A DNA stretch of 64,000 nt from Megalobrama amblycephala (Eukaryota; Chordata; Actinopteri; Cypriniformes; Xenocyprididae): assembly GCF_018812025.1 (NCBI RefSeq), contig NC_063066.1:3616692-3680691 (forward strand), read 5' to 3'. A model generated the notes under the pieces. That model made no database searches and was not told the DNA's origin. It saw only the letters and a program-made list of their open reading frames with translations. The position numbers were made by a program, and so were the translations under genes. Shown one piece after another: positions 24,838 to 35,784 of the stretch (position 1 is the first letter of the stretch; each line of letters begins with the position of its first letter).

Positions 24838-25098
24838 ATATATGGATATGAAGAAGCAATACAGGAGACCTATATTTCCTGTATATGCACATATATGCAC
24901 CTCAATTTTGCCTATATGTGGCATATATCCACATATATGCAGTATATATACGCATATATGCAGCATATATATAGCATATATGCAGTATATATGCGCATAT
25001 ATGCAGCATATATATTATCATATATGTGCATATATGCAGCATATATGTACATATACACTGCATATAGGTTTCATATATGCGCATATATCCACATATAG
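24838..25098. repeat. CATATATGC-word tandem region
   Basis: Built almost wholly from self-complementary words such as GCATATATGCAG, GCATATATATAGCATATATG and CACATATATGC at irregular 10-14 base spacing. Because the words are palindromic, two + strand frames (24842-25195 and 24895-25098) and one - strand frame (24902-25147) stay open and spell Tyr/Ile/Met/Ala/His-rich strings. This is low complexity, not coding. Confidence 0.8.
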
Positions 25099-25112
25099 GT
25101 TCTTTCCATGTG

Positions 25113-25193
25113 GGTGTAACCAGTGCCATTGTCATGTAGCCCAACAATCGTGCTGTGAAGGTCTTGGGAGAGTTGTTTGCCTCTGCCCATCAT
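25113..25193 (-). pseudogene. Tc1 transposase pseudogene, N-terminal piece
   Basis: On the - strand the sequence starts MMGRGKQLSQDLHSTIVGLH then DNGTGY. MGRGKQLS followed by a helix-turn-helix start is the usual N-terminus of Tc1-like transposases of this subgroup. It breaks off at the CCCACATGG border of the palindromic insertion. The second Met (25190) matches the family start better than the first. Confidence 0.78.
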
Positions 25194-25284
25194 GAGATGT
25201 TTGTATACTTGCATTCAGAGGTTTTTCTAACCTATCAACATGCACTAACCAACTGATTCTAATTTGCACTGCCTTGCCTTGGTG

Positions 25285-25506
25285 CACTGCTTTTTCTTAG
25301 TGTGTTCAATACTTTTTTCCTGTGTCATTCTACTTTATTAAATATAACCTGCTTTATGGGATCTAACATTATGATTTCATTATCTGTATGGATTTCTTGA
25401 GTTAATACCAATGTCTGGTCAAAGTTTCATGTGAATTGCTGCATTGGAACTGTTTAATAAAAAATAAAAAAGTCTTGATGTGTTGAATACTTATTTCCCC
25501 CACTGT
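25285..25506. repeat. Tc1 right terminal inverted repeat
   Basis: About 220 bases matching, inverted, the left block at 21642-22050. The tip, read on the - strand, is CAGTGGGGGAAATAAGTATT. A second inner copy of the GTGTTCAATACTT motif occurs near 25300, as expected of the paired binding sites (IR/DR) found in Tc1-like fish elements. Confidence 0.75.
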
Positions 25507-26149
25507 ACATTTTAATTTATATAGATTCACACACACACACACACTTCTCCGCTGAGATTGGCCCCTGGCAGCACAAAGCCTGTGTGTGTATCCAGCTTTG
25601 GATTTAATCAGTCCCTCACCTGAGCCGCTACAGACATACAAACATCCTCGAGGCACAAAATCTATTTACTCGTCTCTGGCTGAAATGCACACCGTCCAAA
25701 TATTTTCCCTCTCATTTCTGAATGTCACTGGCACGGCACCTCTGGAGGTCGGGGAACAGCTGTCATATCAGGTGCATACTGTTGAAATGTCTTTATGAGC
25801 TGGAGGTAATCAAATAAAGCCATATTCAACACAGTCATAACATCTGAGATTGAATTATTTGATAGCAAGAAGTCTCAAAGCCTAGAAGCATTCTCAACAC
25901 AGCATATTTGGGCATCGTATGCTGTGTAGGTCAAGGACGTATACGTAATACCTGGCGCTATCTATCCATTAATGTTCCCATTCTTCTTAATAGCAGTTCC
26001 TCTGTTGGCACATAATCTCCTATAAGTGCTTACTGTCTCATATCCGTCATATACAAAGCTTTGTTTTTGAAAGAAAGCCTAATATATGGCTTGACTATGT
26101 GATCTAACTGTGTCATGTCCTCTATCAGTATGCAATGAACACTGATTTA

Positions 26150-28150
26150 TTCTTGACATTTTATTTCATCGTTTTTCTTCTTTCATTTTATTTAAGTTTT
26201 TTTTTTTTCAAAATGCAATGACTTTATTCTCATCATTTTATTTAAACTTTTATCTTGAAATTTAACTTGTTTTTTCTCAAAACACAACGACTTTATTCTT
26301 GAAATTTAATGATTTTATTCTCAACATTGTATTTCGACTTTTTTTTCTAGAAATTTAATTAGTTTTTTCTAAATGCAATGGCTTTATTCTTTATTTCTCA
26401 TCATTTTATTTAAACTTTTTTCTCTAAATTTAACAAGTTTTTTCTCGAAACACAACGACTTTATTCTTGAAATTTAATGATTTTATTCTCAACATTGTAT
26501 TTCGACTTTTTTTTCTAGAAATTTAATTAGTTTTTTCTAAATGCAATGGCTTTATTCTTTATTTCTCATCATTTTATTTGAACTTTTTTCTCTAAATTTA
26601 ACAAGTTTTTTCTCGAAACACAACGACTTTATTCTTGAAATTTAATGATTTTATTCTCAACATTGTATTTCGACTTTTTTTCTAGAAATTTAATTAGTTT
26701 TTTCAAAATGCAATGGCTTTATTCTTTATTTCTCATCATTTTGTTTGAACTTTTTTCTCTAAATTTAACAAGATTTTTCTCGAAACACAACGACTTTATT
26801 CTTGAAATTTAATGATTTTATTCTCAACATTGTATTTCGACTTTTTTTCTAGAAATTTAATTAGTTTTTTCAAAATGCAATGGCTTTATTCTTTATTTCT
26901 CATCATTTTATTTAAACTTTTTTCTCTAAATTTAACAAGTTTTTTCTCGAAACACAACGACTTAATTCTTGAAATTTAATGATTTTATTCTCAACATTGT
27001 ATTTCAACTTTTTTTCTAGAAATTTAATGAGTTTTTTCGAAATGCAATGGCTTTATTCTTTATTTCTCATCATTTTATTTAAACTTTTTCTCTAAATTTA
27101 ACAATTCTTGAAATTTAATGATTTTATTCTCAACATTGTATTTCGACTTTTTTTTCTAGAAATTTAATGAGTTTTTTCTAAATGCAATGGCTTTATTCTT
27201 TATTTCTCATCATTTTATTTAAACTTTTTTCTCTAAATTTAACAAGTTTTTTCTCGAAACACAACGACTTTATTCTTGAAATTTAATGATTTTATTCTCA
27301 ACATTGTATTTCAACTTTTTTTGTAGAAATTTAATGAGTTTTTTCAAAATGCAATGGCTTTATTCTTTAGTTCTCATCATTTTATTTAAACTTTTTTCTC
27401 TAAATTTAACAAGTTTTTTCTCGAAACACAACGACTTTATTCTTGAAATGTAATGATTTTATTCTCAACATTGTATTTCGACTTTTTTTTCTAGAAATTT
27501 AATTAGTTTTTTCTAAATGCAATGGCTTTATTCTTTATTTCTCATCATTTTATTTGAACTTTTTTCTCTAAATTTAACAAGTTTTTTCTCGAAACACAAC
27601 GACTTTATTCTTGAAATTTAATTATTTTATTCTCAACATTGTATTTCGACTTTTTTTCTAGAAATTTAATTAGTTTTTTCAAAATGCAATGGCTTTATTC
27701 TTTATTTCTCATCATTTTATTTAAACTTTTTTCTCTAAATTTAACAAGTTTTTTCTCGAAACACAACGACTTAATTCTTGAAATTTAATGATTTTATTCT
27801 CAACATTGTATTTCAACTTTTTTTCTAGAAATTTAATGAGTTTTTTCGAAATGCAATGGCTTTATTCTTTATTTCTCATCATTTTATTTAAACTTTTTCT
27901 CTAAATTAAACAATTCTTGAAATTTAATGATTTTATTCTCAACATTGTATTTCGACTTTTTTTTCTAGAAATTTAATGAGTTTTTTCTAAATGCAATGGC
28001 TTTATTCTTTATTTCTCATCATTTTATTTAAACTTTTTTCTCTAAATTTAACAAGTTTTTTCTCAAAACACGACGACTTTATTCTTGAAATTTAATGATT
28101 TTATTCTCAACATTGTATTTTGAAATTTAATGAGTTTAATCACACATTAT
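26150..28150. repeat. 168-bp tandem satellite array with 809-bp higher-order repeat
   Basis: The landmark AACATTGTATTTC recurs at 26323, 26491, 26659, 26826, 26993, 27132, 27300, 27467, 27635, 27802, 27941 and 28109. Spacings are 167-168, with two 139-base units that lack one sub-block. Each unit holds three sub-blocks (CTAGAAATTTAATTAG, AATGCAATGGCTTTATTC, CTCGAAACACAACGACTTTA). The two short units are 809 bases apart and share variants with their neighbours, giving a higher-order repeat. Non-coding and T-rich on the + strand. Confidence 0.88.
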
Positions 28151-28705
28151 AATGACTTTAATCTCGAAATCCTCTTCTAACTTTTTTCTTTTTCTTTTCT
28201 TTACTTTTCTTTTCTTTTCTTCTTTTTTTGGTATTTCAATCACCCACATCACTTACAATCAACAGCAATCAGCCTTAAATTGTAATCAGCCTTGTGTTAG
28301 TGTTTTTAATGTTAACCAAACAACAAAGGAAAAAAAAAAAACACATACTGTTCTTGAACTTTACAAAGGATATAAAGTCTATTTGGTGTTATTTATTTGA
28401 TTAGCCTACTTTATTACATTTCTGTACCTGAAAACTACTGTTAGACCTGCCTGAAAAGCATTTCATTTGTATCTTGGTTGCATAACTTGCATTGAATTTA
28501 TTTGTGTTGCTCGTAATTTCATTATTTGTTCCTATTTTATTGCTGACTGTTTAAAAATGTAGGCTATTAAAATTATATGAATTAAGCTAGTAGTTTTAGT
28601 TGTGGTTTCGGGAAATTGGAATAGAGGATTATGAACTTTCACTATTATCTAAAATATTGGTGTCATAACTGTCTGATTTTGTTTCAAGGGATGTTAAAAA
28701 ATAGT

Positions 28706-28945
28706 TTTGGCATCACTTTAGTATAGGGAACACATATAAACCATTAACTACCTCTTTTCCCTCAATAAACTCCTAATTTACTGCTTATAAATAGTTATTA
28801 AGGTAGTTGTTAAGTTTAGGTATTGGGAAGGATTAAGAATGCAGAATAAGGCATTAATATGTGCTTAATAATTATTAATAAATAGCCAATATTCTATTAA
28901 TATGCATGCTAATAAGCAACTAGTTAAAAAACTTGTTACCAAATG
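28706..28945. mobile_element. Family C MITE copy
   Basis: Left end ATCACTTTAGTATAGGGAAC, right end AAAAACTTGTTACCAAA. It has the shared landmarks AAGGTAGTTGTTAAGTTTAG, GCAGAATAAGGCATTAATAT and ATGCATGCTAATAAGCAACT. Non-coding. Confidence 0.75.
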
Positions 28946-29713
28946 TAAAAAAGTTACAGTTTTTAGCCCCATTATTTTTTCCCCTGTTTTAGTTCAATCA
29001 AAACTAGGGAACAAATAAAACGAGTAAACAAATTAATAATTCATGGCAACAATTAAACTAAAACAAGAGAACGAATTAGTAATTCGGTGGCATGATTTAC
29101 TAAAACGAGAACGAATTCTTAATTTTTGGAACAAATTTTTCATTTTTATTTTGTCCGCATGTCATGTGTGGGGCTCTGTAGGCCAAAGCCAATGTTAAAT
29201 CTCATGTGGCACTTATTATTGAGTGTTCATTTTGGATCCTGCTAGCACCTACAGTATCCTGAGCTGTGATGTCGAAGGCAGCAGACCTTGAAAACACATT
29301 TCACACTATTAAGAGCGCTGCAAAAAAAAGGGCACTGCTTACATATGTTGCTTCCAAAAAAAAAATCTGAATACACGGCTGCAATTTGACAGTCGATGCT
29401 TTTTTTGGGTCCTGTTACTACATCAACCAGCAGGAACTAACCGGTCCGTGCGAACCAGCCGAATCGTGACCTATTTGAATAGGTAGGTGGTGTCGCTAGA
29501 TTTTGACAGGAGCCGTAGATATTCGCACATGCTAACCTTAAGTTTAATGAAGCAGCCCAAACTGCCATCAAAGCGATTGTGCACAGCGTGTGTTCTCTTT
29601 AAATACTGATGATCATATCCGCACGCTGTGTCAGGCCTTTTGAGCTTCTTATAAAGCTCGTCTCTCGTTATGTGTTTTTAATGCCGTCGATTTCCTTTGT
29701 GCCGTTTCTCTAG

Positions 29714-29854
29714 CAACTGCTCAAGCTTCGTGAGGATCTGAAACAGAGAGAGATGGAGCTGGAGAAGAACTCAGAGGAAAAACAACAGCTCGAAAGCCAG
29801 ATCCAGAGTCTGAAAGATCGGATTCAAGCCTTCCCCACATCACACGCTCTGCCC
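29714..29854 (+). CDS. enox2: enox2 coding exon (window exon 5), coiled coil continued
   Basis: 141 bases, phase 0 at both ends (residues 153-199). The peptide is QLLKLREDLKQREMELEKNS, EEKQQLESQIQSLKDRIQAF and PTSHALP. The acceptor is a pyrimidine stretch ending ctctag; the donor CCC|gtgagt is near-consensus. It continues the coiled coil after GMQK, aligning with the human HLLKVQEEYKKKEAELEKL segment. Charge and length are kept while sequence is diverged, as expected of a coiled-coil spacer. Being phase 0-0, it could be skipped without a frameshift. Confidence 0.85.
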
Positions 29855-30706
29855 GTGAGTAACAGATGTCTCTCTCTGTCTGGGGCTCCTGTCTGTGCTT
29901 GTGTTGCGTCTTTGTTCTTTTATCTCTGTCTGGATTCGGTGTGTTCTGTCTGATGAGGAGGAAGAGGACGAGGGCGAGAGGAGATGAGATGGCTGTCAGT
30001 TTGAGGACAGCGTGTATTAATGAGTCTGTCCTGCTGAACGCTCTCCAGGGAATCAGATCAGAACGGGAATATCTGATTCCCTGCGCTCTAATTAAAATAA
30101 CATGAGCTCAGGATGAGTCTCGGTGCTTGAAACAAAGGAAAACAGTGAAATTCTTGCATTAGACTCCGTTGTTTACAAGGAAACAGCCATTTGAATACCT
30201 TCATGTTAACGCATAAACATTACAGGCTTTATTTTAGAGATTTGATGGCAATGATCCAGTTGTGATGTCTGAAAAATAACAAAATATAACAGTGGTTCTC
30301 AACCTTTTTGACTCCGAGGCCAACTCCACATCCAAAACAATATTCAAAGGCCCTCCCATCTACCTGTGGCTCTTCTGCTGTAATAGAAATAAATAATGTC
30401 AGTTTATTGTACATCTGTATTTTTATTTTTTAGCATTTTAATTGAAATTATGTTAATATAACTTAAATTAAATTATTTAAATGCCACAAGAGGGCGCACT
30501 GAGAGAAACATTAATGCATCGCATTAAATTGTTTATTCAAAGCAATGAAATAACATGACTGTTTCGTAAATTTCGTAAATTGCATAAGCATTATGAACAT
30601 AACAGCATCGTGTTTTTATGCATAGTTTAATACGAAGAGCCGTAGCACTGATCACACAGAGTACTTTTTTTGCATTTAAAAACATGACATGCAGTAGAAT
30701 GGGGGG

Positions 30707-30737
<31 letters not shown>

Positions 30738-31254
30738 AAGTTAACTTTGCATGGATTTCTGAACATGCGGCTCTCTTGTGCGCGATGTGAGTGCAACTGT
30801 CTGTCTCGCATATGTTTACATAGAAAACAATGGAAAAGCAGCACAGAAAATGCATTCTGTTATTTTAAATTTGATGAATATTTGAAATTCAAATTTTAAT
30901 TTGACAGGCCTAATGTGCTCTGATTGGTCGGCTCTGTCGACTAGTGTGTTGTTGTGATTGGTCAACAGTTTTGAGCATGTTTCCCTTTACCATTACTGCA
31001 AGTTTCAAAACACTAATGTGACTCAACCAGACTCCGCCCTTTTATTTTGTGAATGGCTTGAGAATTATTTAAATGAGGAATATTGTGATGTGTTTGTTCC
31101 TTTGAGAAAACTCAAGACTACAATGGAGGCGTTTCAGGGAGTTCAGAAACAGTGATATAGAGAATAACTCCCATTGGAGGGACTTTTGAACTTTTCAGAC
31201 AGCAACTGAGCACGAATTGGATTTTTTTCAGTGAATGTTTTTCAACTTTTCAGT

Positions 31255-31894
31255 TTGCCCCTATTTGGGTGTGAGCAAAAACACACAGTTTTTGTGTGTG
31301 TCCCTTTAAATGCAAATGAGCTGCTGCTCCCCGCCCCCTTTCCAGAAGAGGGCGGAGCATTAACAGCTCAACAACAACAAAGCTGGAGAATCTCACGCAG
31401 CCAAAATGACGAAAGTGTTCAGCCTTACATTGTTCAAACCGGAGTCGACACTGATGGAGAGACTCAGGAAGAAGTTACAACTTTTAGTCGTTTCTGAATG
31501 GTTAGTGGATAAATTTATGTAGTTGCTGTGGAGTTGATTCAACTCATCCACTAGCATGTGTCGTCATGTTCATCTTTTGTGTTGAATTGACCCTCGTTTG
31601 GCGTAAAATGACGGCATGTCAACAACACTCTACTACAACAACTCTTCCTCTTCTCTAAAGCAGCCCAACATGGCTCCGCCCCCTTTGTTGCGTGTTCTCG
31701 GGGGCGGGGTTTATGTAAATTTAAGAATCTCATTGTAGTCCCTACCAGCCGTTTGTTGTACTCCTTAAACAGAAACTATCTCCTTTGCATTGAACTTTGA
31801 GCGTCGTAACTTTGCAGATGATGTTTATGCTCAAACAGCAACATTACACACTAACTAAAGTTAAAAAAGTGAAATCATAATCAACCACCCCTTT
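31255..31894. mobile_element. Family F element, copy 2
   Basis: Shares with 15936-16662 the blocks CCTTTAAATGCAAATGAGCT, CCAGAAGAGGGCGGAGC, ATCTCACGCAGCCAAAATGA, CTGATGGAGAGACTCAGGAA, AGCAGCCCAACATGGC and TTTGAGCGTCGTAACTTTGC. It ends ATCAACCACCCCTTTAA, which is missing from copy 1. The left terminus is diverged (TTTGCCCCTATTTGGGTGTG). Non-coding. Confidence 0.75.
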
Positions 31895-33706
31895 AACACT
31901 GTGTGTAATTCTTGATGAATTTGTGCTGACATGCAATTGCGTGTCACGTTGACGTGTTATGCTTGTGATTGTGCTTGTTATCACACAATCTTGAAGTGAG
32001 GGAACTCTCCTGGCAAAATCACTCTCGCTGTTCACATATAGTGCTCGTGTTGATGAGCGGGCCCACAAAAAACTTGTCAGAAAATGCATCTTCCATTTGG
32101 TCCTCTTAAAGGCTACAGGTCTTCAGTGTGATCAGCGCACGTGTTCCCGACAGCAGCAGCAGACGCTAATGAAAACTAATGGCACCTCTGCAGCGCCGGC
32201 CGACACGCCACACCAGCGGCTACAATGAGCCGCTTTCAATTAACCGCGTGTCACCGCCGCTGTCCTCAACACAGCTCTTATTCAGGGAAACCTGATGACT
32301 GTGTTGCTTAAGGGAACCAATCCCAACAAATGTTTTAAAAACTAGTCATTCATGTATGAAACTTAGGAAAAGTGACATTTTAAATCAGATCGAATTTCAA
32401 ATTTAACTTCCAAAAGGTAATGGCAGTTTGACAAGGCTAAACGACGCCCGCCCCAAAATTTGATAGCTCGTTATCTTGTACAGACAGATGTTGTTATCTC
32501 GGTTTTCCTTATCTGGTAGCGTGGAGCGGATCGTTTTAGGTTAAGTTTGAGTTTTATCACCTCCAAGACTAATCATTTTGGAAATGGTTGGTCGGCTACT
32601 CGTAATTCAAAGCAGGAAGAGAAGGAGAAATGTCTGCATGTGGTACAGCCGTGAGTCTGGGTTGATTGGCACTCTGCAGTGGAATTTATCTCGGCACCAC
32701 TGATCCATGCTGAAGGAGAGTTCAAGGCATCAGCATGTGCATTGATGAATCACCTGAGACAGACTCATTAATGGAAGAAATGAAAATCAATTTTAACGCA
32801 GCCATTCCTCCTATAGATCTGTGCCCATCGGTTGTGAGAGCAGTTTATTGTTTTCTGCTAGATGAATGTGTTGCGTATGTCATACATCAGCCTGTACGTG
32901 TGTGACTCAGTGTTTGCTCTTCCGTCTCTTGCTGTGATAAACTTCATTAATATTTTTTCCTAGAGTTTCGTGCGGCGTCCCAAATCGGCTCACTGCATTT
33001 AAAAGCAGGCCTTCTACTTCACAGCAGTGTGATAAAAGACACAAATGTTCAGTAAATAACAATCAATTATTAATAGTTAAATGATTATTTATTTATTTTA
33101 ATTTGAGTAATTAATAAATATTTTATTGATTACAAGAATCAAATGCAATGATTCTTTTACCAACGTAATGAAAAAGCAGTGGCTAAAGGAAAAAATACAT
33201 TTTTAATCTTTATTCAAATATTATTTAAGGTTTTGTAGGTGTTGTTGAGTTTGAAGTTGATTGTTTTATTTGTGATAATAATGCAATAAAACATGCCAAA
33301 TTGTGCAGACATAATTTTTGGCCAGGCTGTCATCAAAAGAAATGATGACCACATGCAAAAACAATAAAATATTAATAACTCATTATGTTGTTGTAGTCAA
33401 TGAAAGCTTTTTCCTGTCAGCTTGCATTTTTATGCATAGTAAAATAAAACCTGTAGCTGTAGTTTGTTTGTTTTTTTGCAAAATAATTGCTTGCTTAACT
33501 AAGTTTAGTGTTTTGTTCTTCCCTCATATTTTATTTTTTTTTAAATATATAATATTTTTCATTGTAATTTGATGGTTTTCTTTTAGGTTCATTAAAAACA
33601 AATATCACTTTTGGCCACTGCTGTAGATCCTTATCCTATCTTTTTTATTTTAATATAGAATTATATGAATATAGATATCAACTGATGTGCAGTCACAGGT
33701 GCACAT

Positions 33707-34612
33707 CACTCTAAAAAATGCTGGGTTAAAAACAACCCAAGTTGGGTTGAAAATGGACAAACACAGCGATTGGGTTAAATGTTTGCCTAACGTGCTGGGT
33801 AGTTTTATTTAACCCAACTATTGTTTAAAAATGTCTGTATTGTTGCTTAAAATGAACCCAAAATATGTTGGAAATTAACATTTATTAATATGTTTAATGA
33901 ATAATAATGAAACAAAAAACATTTATTAAATTGCTTATTAATAAATGTTCACCTTTTGATGATTATTGTTGTTGCATCTAGTAATTATGTGTCTGATTTG
34001 TAATTTCCAACATATTTTGGGTTCATTTTAAGCCAATTTTAATTTTATGGTTATTTTTAAACAATATATGGGTTAAATAAAACTGCCCAGCAGGCAAACG
34101 TTTAACCCAACTGCTGGGTTTGTCCATTTTCAACCCAACTTTGGTTGTTTTTAACCCAGCATTTTTTTAAAGTGCAGCGATTGGGTTGTCTTAACCCAGT
34201 GGTTGGGTTAAATGTTTGCCCAACCTGCTGGGTAATTTTACTTAACCCAAGTATGGTTTAAAAATGACTGTATTGCTTGCTGAAAATGAACCCAGAATAT
34301 GTTGGAAATTAACATTTATTAATATGTTTAATAAATTAACATTTATTAGTGAGTTTATTAAATAATAATGAAATGATAAACATTTATTAAATTGCTTATT
34401 AATAAATGTTCACATTTTGGTTATTATTGTTGCCTCTAGTAATTATGTGTCTGATTTTTAATTTCCAACATATTTTTTGTTCATTTTAAGCCAGCCATAT
34501 AGAAATTAACATACAATAGTTAAACTGGCATCATTTAACCCAACCGCTGGGTTTGTCCACTTTCAACCCAACTTGGGTTGTTTTTAACCCAGCATTTTTT
34601 AGAGTATAGTGT
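33707..34612. mobile_element. Family E element with internal tandem duplication
   Basis: Outer ends CACTCTAAAAAATGCTGGG (33707) and CCCAGCATTTTTTAGAGT (34612) are inverted copies. Inside, a unit of about 430 bases occurs twice: AATATGTTGGAAATTAACAT and TTATTAATATGTTTAAT near 33855 and again near 34295, each followed by the inverted TAATTTCCAACATATTTT. The junction near 34165 carries a third copy of the GGGTTGTTTTTAACCCAGC end. This looks like two elements fused end to end. Confidence 0.75.
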
Positions 34613-35394
34613 ATATTGTCTATTTCAAAACGGCTTTGAATGTGCTTCATCTAATCAGATTTTAGAGCTGAAACTATCCGCTTTATAATACGAACAATTT
34701 ACATTTTATGAAGAAAATGTAATCGGTTCTTGCCCCTCTAAAGCTTGCCGTTGGCCAGCCAATATTTTCATGATTTTTTATTATATTCAGCTGCCCCCAG
34801 GGCCCTCTGTGTGCTGCCACAAGAAGAAAAAAAAATGAACTGAGTCTATAATATTCTGCTATCTAGATACGGCTTAGGCCTTTCATGGGATTTGTTCACC
34901 TTTTTTATCATACAGTAGCTAGACGAAAATCAGATCACTTAGAAAAGTAATAACACGCCTCTGCTCGACAGGACGCGTGATTTGAGATATCTTTCGTGTA
35001 TGTAGCCCAGATGGTGCTAATCCAAAGTTTAATATATGGATTTGGGGTTTGTTCAAATCCCTAACCGTAAGCATGAGCAATAACAATAGTGATTCTAAAT
35101 ATTCTGTAAGCATTACTAATCTCAGCGGCTTGAAATGGCTGCGATTAAGATGTGCTTCATTAGACTTTCATTGAGCAGGACTAATGCTGTGGAGCTTTGC
35201 TGCTTATTTGGCATTTAGAGAAATCCATTTGCAAACCTGACCTTCAACTCTCGCCGTGTCAGGCCTGTGATTCCACTTCCTGCCCTGCGGTCTGTCCCGC
35301 GTCCTTTAGTTTCCCCGTGTGAATCGTGTGAGTGTGAGTGTGAGCCTGTGACATATTGCTTGTTGACAGCTCTCTCATTCTTTTAATTGACTAG

Positions 35395-35451
35395 CTGGAG
35401 ACGGCCAAGCAGGAGGACAGAGGAAGCGATGAAAGTGCAAATCACGCCAGC
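35395..35451 (+). CDS. enox2: enox2 coding exon (window exon 6, 57-bp cassette)
   Basis: 57 bases, phase 0-0 (residues 200-218), peptide LETAKQEDRGSDESANHAS. The acceptor is CTTTTAATTGACTAG; the donor AGC|gtaagt is near-consensus. It corresponds to the variable hydrophilic linker between the coiled coil and the conserved C-terminal domain. Human ENOX2, as I recall, has a CASRLC (C505/C510) motif in this linker; it is absent here. Because the exon is short, symmetric and poorly conserved, its inclusion rests on splice sites and phase only. It may be an alternatively spliced cassette. Confidence 0.62.
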
Positions 35452-35784
35452 GTAAGTGGGAGACGCTGTTCTCCATCTCTGACACATCACACCTCACACC
35501 GGTACAGTACACTATGAGCTGTATGTCCCATGACTTTTAGAAAAAAAAAAGAATTTGAAGCACAAATCGCAAAAAAAAAAAAAAAGTTTTATGTAGTGAG
35601 ATTATTTGATAGAAAAAATTAACCTTCTATGAAAGATTAAAATGTCCTAGTCTTTTCGACTTCTCAATATTATATACAATGCCAATATTTTTTTTTACAA
35701 AAAAGGATGCATTTATTTGATCCAAAAATACAGTAAAATCAGTAATATTGTGAAATATTATTGCAATTTAAAAGAACTGTTTTC

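Larger units (their letters stand above)
23956..25114. mobile_element. Palindromic element with CCCACATGG ends, inserted in Tc1
   Basis: Left end CCCACATGGAAAAAACCTAT (23956), right end ATAGGTTCTTTCCATGTGGG (25114). The first 227 bases are themselves a near-perfect palindrome ending in an internal CCATGTGGG at 24182. 24183-24800 is a unique-looking middle (GC-richer near 24184-24260 and 24500-24610). 24838-25098 is an array of GCATATATGCAG-like words. Transposase coding resumes on both sides, so the whole block is an insertion. I do not recognise the family. Confidence 0.65.
21642..25506 (-). mobile_element. Tc1/mariner element remnant, broken by three insertions
   Basis: The right end at 25506 is the outer terminus: read on the - strand it begins CAGTGGGGGAAATAAGTATT, a Tc1-like terminus. 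A long inverted repeat of about 200 bases (25285-25506) is matched on the left by 21642-21735 plus 21967-22050 (GCAGCAATTCACAT, GACCAGACATTGGTATTAAC, GTGTTCAATACTTTTTTCC). The left outermost 45 bases or so are missing. The transposase is on the - strand in three pieces. Insertions: a family C copy in the left inverted repeat, a hAT-like element at 22507-23534, and a palindromic element at 23956-25114. The element cannot be autonomous. Confidence 0.82.
18659..29713 (+). other. enox2: enox2 intron, 11 kb
   Basis: The largest intron in the window. It contains the TAGGGGTGTAAC element, a TTAA MITE, the nested Tc1 remnant, a 2-kb tandem array and a family C copy, all listed separately. 19660-21346 is mostly unique-looking: about 20590-21130 has balanced base composition and no repeat signature and could hold conserved regulatory sequence, but nothing in it proves that. 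25507-26130 and 28946-29713 show no exon; 28980-29150 is an A-rich run with AACAAAT/AACGAAT words. Confidence 0.6.
29855..35394 (+). other. enox2: enox2 intron, 5.5 kb
   Basis: Intron between window exons 5 and 6. Family F and family E elements are listed separately. 30296-30380 (AGTGGTTCTCAACCTTTTTG) looks like a decayed hAT-type end. Poly(T) lies at about 30711-30738. 32100-32300 is a GC-rich unique stretch (CAGCGCCGGCCGACACGCC, then AATGAGCCGCTTTCAATTAACC) that stands out from the AT-rich surroundings and might be a regulatory element. 32300-33700 shows nothing. Confidence 0.55.

Noticed and set aside
24842..25195. 117-codon frame rich in Tyr, Ile, Met and Ala
   Set aside because: Low-complexity palindromic words keep several frames open on both strands; no start context or family signal.
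30711..30738. Poly(T) as the tail of a retroposed gene
   Set aside because: No adjacent retrocopy or direct repeats found; simple homopolymer.
33707..34612. Repeated GGGTTA words suggesting interstitial telomeric repeats
   Set aside because: They occur as GGGTTAAA/TTTAACCC within family E termini, not as tandem TTAGGG.
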